Below are positions 4,988 through 7,377 of a stretch of DNA of 7,377 bases, piece by piece. Position numbers and translations under genes: made by a program. Every line of letters begins with the position of its first letter. Position 1 is the stretch's first letter. This stretch comes from Candidatus Methanogaster sp. UBA203 (GTDB taxonomy: Archaea; Halobacteriota; Methanosarcinia; Methanosarcinales; Methanogasteraceae), in contig DASC01000200.1 in the NCBI GenBank assembly GCA_002503595.1, positions 1 through 7,377 on the forward strand, given 5' to 3'. Below the pieces are notes generated by a model. The model worked only from the letters and a program-made list of their open reading frames with translations, did not search any database and was not told where the DNA came from.

Positions 4988-5776
4988 ATGATCACCGTGT
5001 CCATCACATCTATTCTCACAAAGGTCAGGAACAACGAAATCTCGGTCGACGAGGCTGAAGCGCAGATCAAACTCCTGCGATTCAAGGAGATCTCAGAGAT
5101 CGCAAGGATCGATTGCCACCGGTCAGAGAGAACTGGCATTCCAGAGGCGATTCTTGCAGAAGGAAAGAGTTCTGGCGATCTCGCTATGATCGTGGAGGCG
5201 TCACTGACCGGCGATGTGCGCATACTCCTCACGCGAGTCTCGGATGCCCAGTTGCATGAACTGGAGTCGCGCATCGACCCGCCATATATGGTGTGGAACG
5301 AACGCGCCAGAACCCTTGTATGTGGCACCGTCCCCGCCAACAAAACAGGTGGGAGGGTCGGTATAATCACAGCGGGCACCGCGGACATCCCGGTTGCAGA
5401 GGAAGCGCGGGTCGCGGCAGAGGAGATGGGGTGCGATGTCGATCTGATCTATGATGCGGGTGCGGCAGGCATTCACAGGCTCTTTCCTGATCTCGGTCGG
5501 TTGATCGAGAAGGGTGTGGATGCGATCGTTGTTGCTGCAGGAAGGGACGGCACGCTTCCAACCGTGGTTGCCGGGCTTGTGCCAGTTCCTGTGATCGGGC
5601 TACCAGTCTCTGTTGGGTACGGCGCAGGTGGCAAGGGCGAGGCAGCGCTTCTCTCGATGCTCCAGTCATGCTCGGTCCTCGCAGTCGTCAACATCGATGC
5701 CGGTTTTGTGGCAGGCGCGTTTGCAGCGCGTATTGCGAACCTTGCCGCGGCAGGGCACTGTCTAAAAACCCAGTGA
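4988..5776 (+). CDS. larB: Pyridinium-3,5-biscarboxylic acid mononucleotide synthase (LarB)
   Basis: LarB carboxylates and hydrolyses nicotinic acid adenine dinucleotide in the first step toward the nickel-pincer nucleotide cofactor, first found in lactate racemase. The 262-residue product has the AIR-carboxylase-like (PurE-like) C-terminal domain: GIITAGTADIPVAEEA, then VVAAGRDGTLPTVVAGL, IGLPVSVGYG and the LarB-typical VVNIDAGFVAGAFAA. The open frame extends far upstream, but that part is antisense to rpl7ae and is not LarB. ATG 4988 is chosen, with a GCAGG directly before it. TTG 4976 and GTG 4997 are alternatives. larC and larE are not in the window. The last codons (CLKTQ) and the stop lie inside a dispersed repeat copy, so the native C-terminus has apparently been replaced or extended by repeat sequence. 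Confidence 0.92.
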   Translation: MITVSITSILTKVRNNEISVDEAEAQIKLLRFKEISEIARIDCHRSERTGIPEAILAEGKSSGDLAMIVEASLTGDVRILLTRVSDAQLHELESRIDPPYMVWNERARTLVCGTVPANKTGGRVGIITAGTADIPVAEEARVAAEEMGCDVDLIYDAGAAGIHRLFPDLGRLIEKGVDAIVVAAGRDGTLPTVVAGLVPVPVIGLPVSVGYGAGGKGEAALLSMLQSCSVLAVVNIDAGFVAGAFAARIANLAAAGHCLKTQ

Positions 5777-5890
5777 TTTATCACCGCGGTCTGCGCAGCA
5801 GCGCCGAAGGCAGATCGCAAAGTTTAAGACCGTTTCGATCCTCGCTTTGGTTTCTGAGCCTCTGCGCACTCCGCGTACTCTGCGGTAAAA
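5756..5890. repeat. Dispersed intergenic repeat, copy 2, overlapping the larB stop
   Basis: The 5' 32 bases match copy 1 (3381-3412) at 29 positions and the 3' end again reads CTCTGCGGTAAAA. This copy is longer, with about 70 extra bases in the middle. Near the 3' end are three consecutive 9-base units: CTCTGCGCA, CTCCGCGTA and CTCTGCGGT (5860-5886). The repeat begins inside larB and supplies its last codons and stop. Between it and the hisC stop lie about 90 bases in which I see no supported gene. Confidence 0.75.
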
Positions 5891-5978
5891 CTTGGAGATG
5901 TATAGTGCGGTCGCATATTACGCGGACGCCACAACAGGAAGAATGGCTATCATTGATCCGGATGATCATGTTATTCCG

Positions 5979-7061
5979 TTACGTCTTAAATTCCAGAAAC
6001 GCCGCAACCACGCGTTGATTCTGCTCTGGCGTCCCGACGCTCACCCTGACAAGAGCATCTCCTGCGCCGCGGAATGACGAACAGTCCCGCACGATGATTC
6101 CTTTGCGTGCAAGGAGATCGCATACCTCTCCTGACCGGTGCGGCGAGACATCCACAAGCACAAAGTTTGCTTCTGACGGATAGACCTTAAACGGAATCTC
6201 CATTAACACTTCACGCCCGTCCCGAACAAGTTTGACACTTCGTTTCAGGTGCGCATCATCGCCAAGCGCAGCTATGCCTGCCGCAGCCGCAAGACTGCTG
6301 ACTGAAAATGGGGTTGCATATCCCAGATACGCATCTCGCATCCGCTCGGGCATGACCGCGTAGCCAACCCGCAAGCCTGCAAGCCCGAATGCCTTTGAGA
6401 GCGTGCGACCGACCACCAGATTGTCGTAGTCCCGCACAAGGTGTATCATGCTCCTTTCCGAGAATTCGACGTACGCCTCATCGAGAAACACGACCGCGTC
6501 GCAACCATCGCAGTCAACGCACCCCTCCAGGATCGTCCGGAGATCAGACTCTGGTACCAGGTTTCCGCTTGGGTTATTAGGGGAGCAGAGAAAGATGAGG
6601 TGCGTCTCATCTGTCACCTGCGATACGATCGCCTGCGGATCGAAGCCAAAGTTCTCGTCTCTTGATACGAAAACCGGGGTGCCGTGATGCGTGCGTGCCG
6701 TGATGCCATAGTAACTGAAGGTCGGCACCGGTATGATCGCACCCCCTGGCATCAGCATCCGCATCAGGGTATCGATGACCCCATCCATCCCCGCGCTTGC
6801 CACGATGTTTGCGCCTGAATAGCCGGTGTACCCGGATAGCGCATCGCAGAGACCTGATGCATCACTATCAGGGTATATGCTGACCTCGTTTGCGTGCTCG
6901 ATTATGGCTCTGACCGCGGCAGGCGCGGGTCCGAGCGGGTTTTCGTTCGATCCGAGTTTGATGATCTCATCTGCCGGGATGTTGTACTGCTCGCTAATCT
7001 CCGCGATCGATCTGCCGGGCACGTACTTGGTGTTGGGGCTGGTGCTGGGTAGAGGTTTCAT
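5979..7061 (-). CDS. hisC: Histidinol-phosphate aminotransferase
   Basis: This 360-residue fold-type I PLP enzyme interconverts histidinol phosphate and imidazole acetol phosphate, with glutamate and 2-oxoglutarate as the other pair, in histidine synthesis. Family features are complete: GSNENPLGP near residue 37, SPNNPSG with N163, LDEAYVEF with D194 and Y197, the PLP lysine K223 in TLSKAFGLAGLR, R231, and a C-terminal RVSVGTPEQN with the phosphate/carboxylate-binding arginine. Length is typical. An unusual feature is CVDCDGC (C181, C184, C187) in the surface segment before the DEAY strand. The ATG at 7061 has no clear ribosome site, so translation may be leaderless or from a short leader. 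It stands alone, convergent with larB, with no other his gene in view. Action on other aromatic or phosphorylated substrates cannot be excluded. Confidence 0.95.
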   Translation of the reverse strand: MKPLPSTSPNTKYVPGRSIAEISEQYNIPADEIIKLGSNENPLGPAPAAVRAIIEHANEVSIYPDSDASGLCDALSGYTGYSGANIVASAGMDGVIDTLMRMLMPGGAIIPVPTFSYYGITARTHHGTPVFVSRDENFGFDPQAIVSQVTDETHLIFLCSPNNPSGNLVPESDLRTILEGCVDCDGCDAVVFLDEAYVEFSERSMIHLVRDYDNLVVGRTLSKAFGLAGLRVGYAVMPERMRDAYLGYATPFSVSSLAAAAGIAALGDDAHLKRSVKLVRDGREVLMEIPFKVYPSEANFVLVDVSPHRSGEVCDLLARKGIIVRDCSSFRGAGDALVRVSVGTPEQNQRVVAAFLEFKT

Positions 7062-7140
7062 GGTCTGTGATTGGGTTTTTTTCGTGCTTGCTCAACTATG
7101 TTGTGGTTGCTCGGGGGGCCCTTGTTTTATGCGGCGTTTG

Positions 7141-7157
7141 GGCTTAATGCTTAAGCC
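7141..7157. repeat. Small perfect inverted repeat upstream of hisC
   Basis: GGCTTAA and TTAAGCC flank a 3-base centre (TGC). The centre lies about 85 bases upstream of the hisC start, just upstream of the weak TATA-like element, a position suited to a regulator site. It could equally be a chance palindrome. Confidence 0.3.
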
Positions 7158-7265
7158 TATCACTGTTAAAAATCCGGGTGTTTTATGAGTCTTTTTAATT
7201 TCTTCTGGTCGGTTGAAAAACGTGACGCCAATCCTGCAAACACTGGTACGATTGGACTTCCGGAA

Positions 7266-7340
7266 TCAGTGAAATCAGTGTTAATCTGTGGCTAAAAGTT
7301 TTACTTGCCACTGATTAACACGGATTACGCAGATTAACGG
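7266..7340. repeat. Degenerate CACTGATTAACACGGATTA-type repeat
   Basis: The arms GTGTTAATCTGTGG (7278-7291) and CCACTGATTAACAC (7308-7321) are inverted copies with two mismatches, flanking an AAAAGTTTTA core. The stretch continues with further degenerate units (GGATTACGC, AGATTAACGG). I recall this type of short-period repeat from intergenic regions of many archaeal and environmental genomes. No coding function is seen. Confidence 0.6.
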
Positions 7341-7377
7341 TTTAAATTATTTTTTAGATCGATAGTTCCACATTCCG

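Larger units (their letters stand above)
7062..7377. other. Non-coding region upstream of hisC
   Basis: These 316 bases contain no open frame that looks coding on either strand. They hold the presumed hisC promoter (a TATA-like CATAAAAC on the minus strand at 7131-7124, about 63 bases before the ATG), a perfect 7-base-pair inverted repeat at 7141-7157, a G-run at 7113-7118, and a repeat region at 7266-7340. The promoter assignment is weak. Confidence 0.5.

Noticed and set aside
5781..5969. A 62-codon minus-strand frame downstream of hisC
   Set aside because: It runs mostly through repeat sequence and has no recognisable domain or convincing ribosome site.
5892..6077. A 61-codon plus-strand frame after the larB repeat (MEMYSAVAYYADATTGRM)
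   Set aside because: More than half of it is antisense to hisC, it starts with TTG without a ribosome site, and I recognise no family.

Overview
The window looks like a piece of a euryarchaeal chromosome, probably a methanogen or ANME-type lineage near Methanomicrobia. The evidence is a canonical archaeal ribosomal operon on the minus strand (L7Ae, S28e, L24e, then nucleoside diphosphate kinase), archaeal-style TATA-like elements, Shine-Dalgarno sites of the GAGGTGAT type, and frequent GTG and TTG starts. The exact lineage cannot be fixed from this sequence alone.

Layout. Bases 1-68 hold the first codons of a minus-strand membrane protein that runs off the left edge. It diverges from amrS (269-1276, +), the radical SAM enzyme of the AmmeMemoRadiSam group. 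Next is a two-gene unit on the plus strand whose genes overlap at ATGA: an AAA ATPase (1433-2635, probably beginning earlier) and a PhnP-like metallo-beta-lactamase-fold phosphodiesterase (2632-3372). A short convergent gap with a dispersed hairpin repeat separates these from the minus-strand operon rpl7ae, rps28e, rpl24e, ndk (4888 down to 3485). A divergent promoter region separates rpl7ae from larB (4988-5776, +), a nickel-pincer cofactor synthesis enzyme. larB ends inside a second copy of the dispersed repeat. hisC (5979-7061, -) follows, convergent with larB, and the last 316 bases are non-coding with a third, AT-richer repeat.

Most genes are ordinary housekeeping functions, and I see no defence island or complete mobile element. 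The unusual material is in the regulatory DNA and gene boundaries. The start region of ndk has been multiplied into a 2.2-copy, roughly 90-bp tandem array rich in hairpins, which separates ndk from rpl24e and places decoy ndk starts upstream. The rpl7ae leader can be folded into a kink-turn-like element that would include its own Shine-Dalgarno site, suggesting autoregulation. The AAA ATPase has clear coding sequence upstream of its first usable start codon, with a strong ribosome site positioned over an ACG codon. A related intergenic repeat lies at the 3' ends of two unrelated genes and supplies the last codons of larB.
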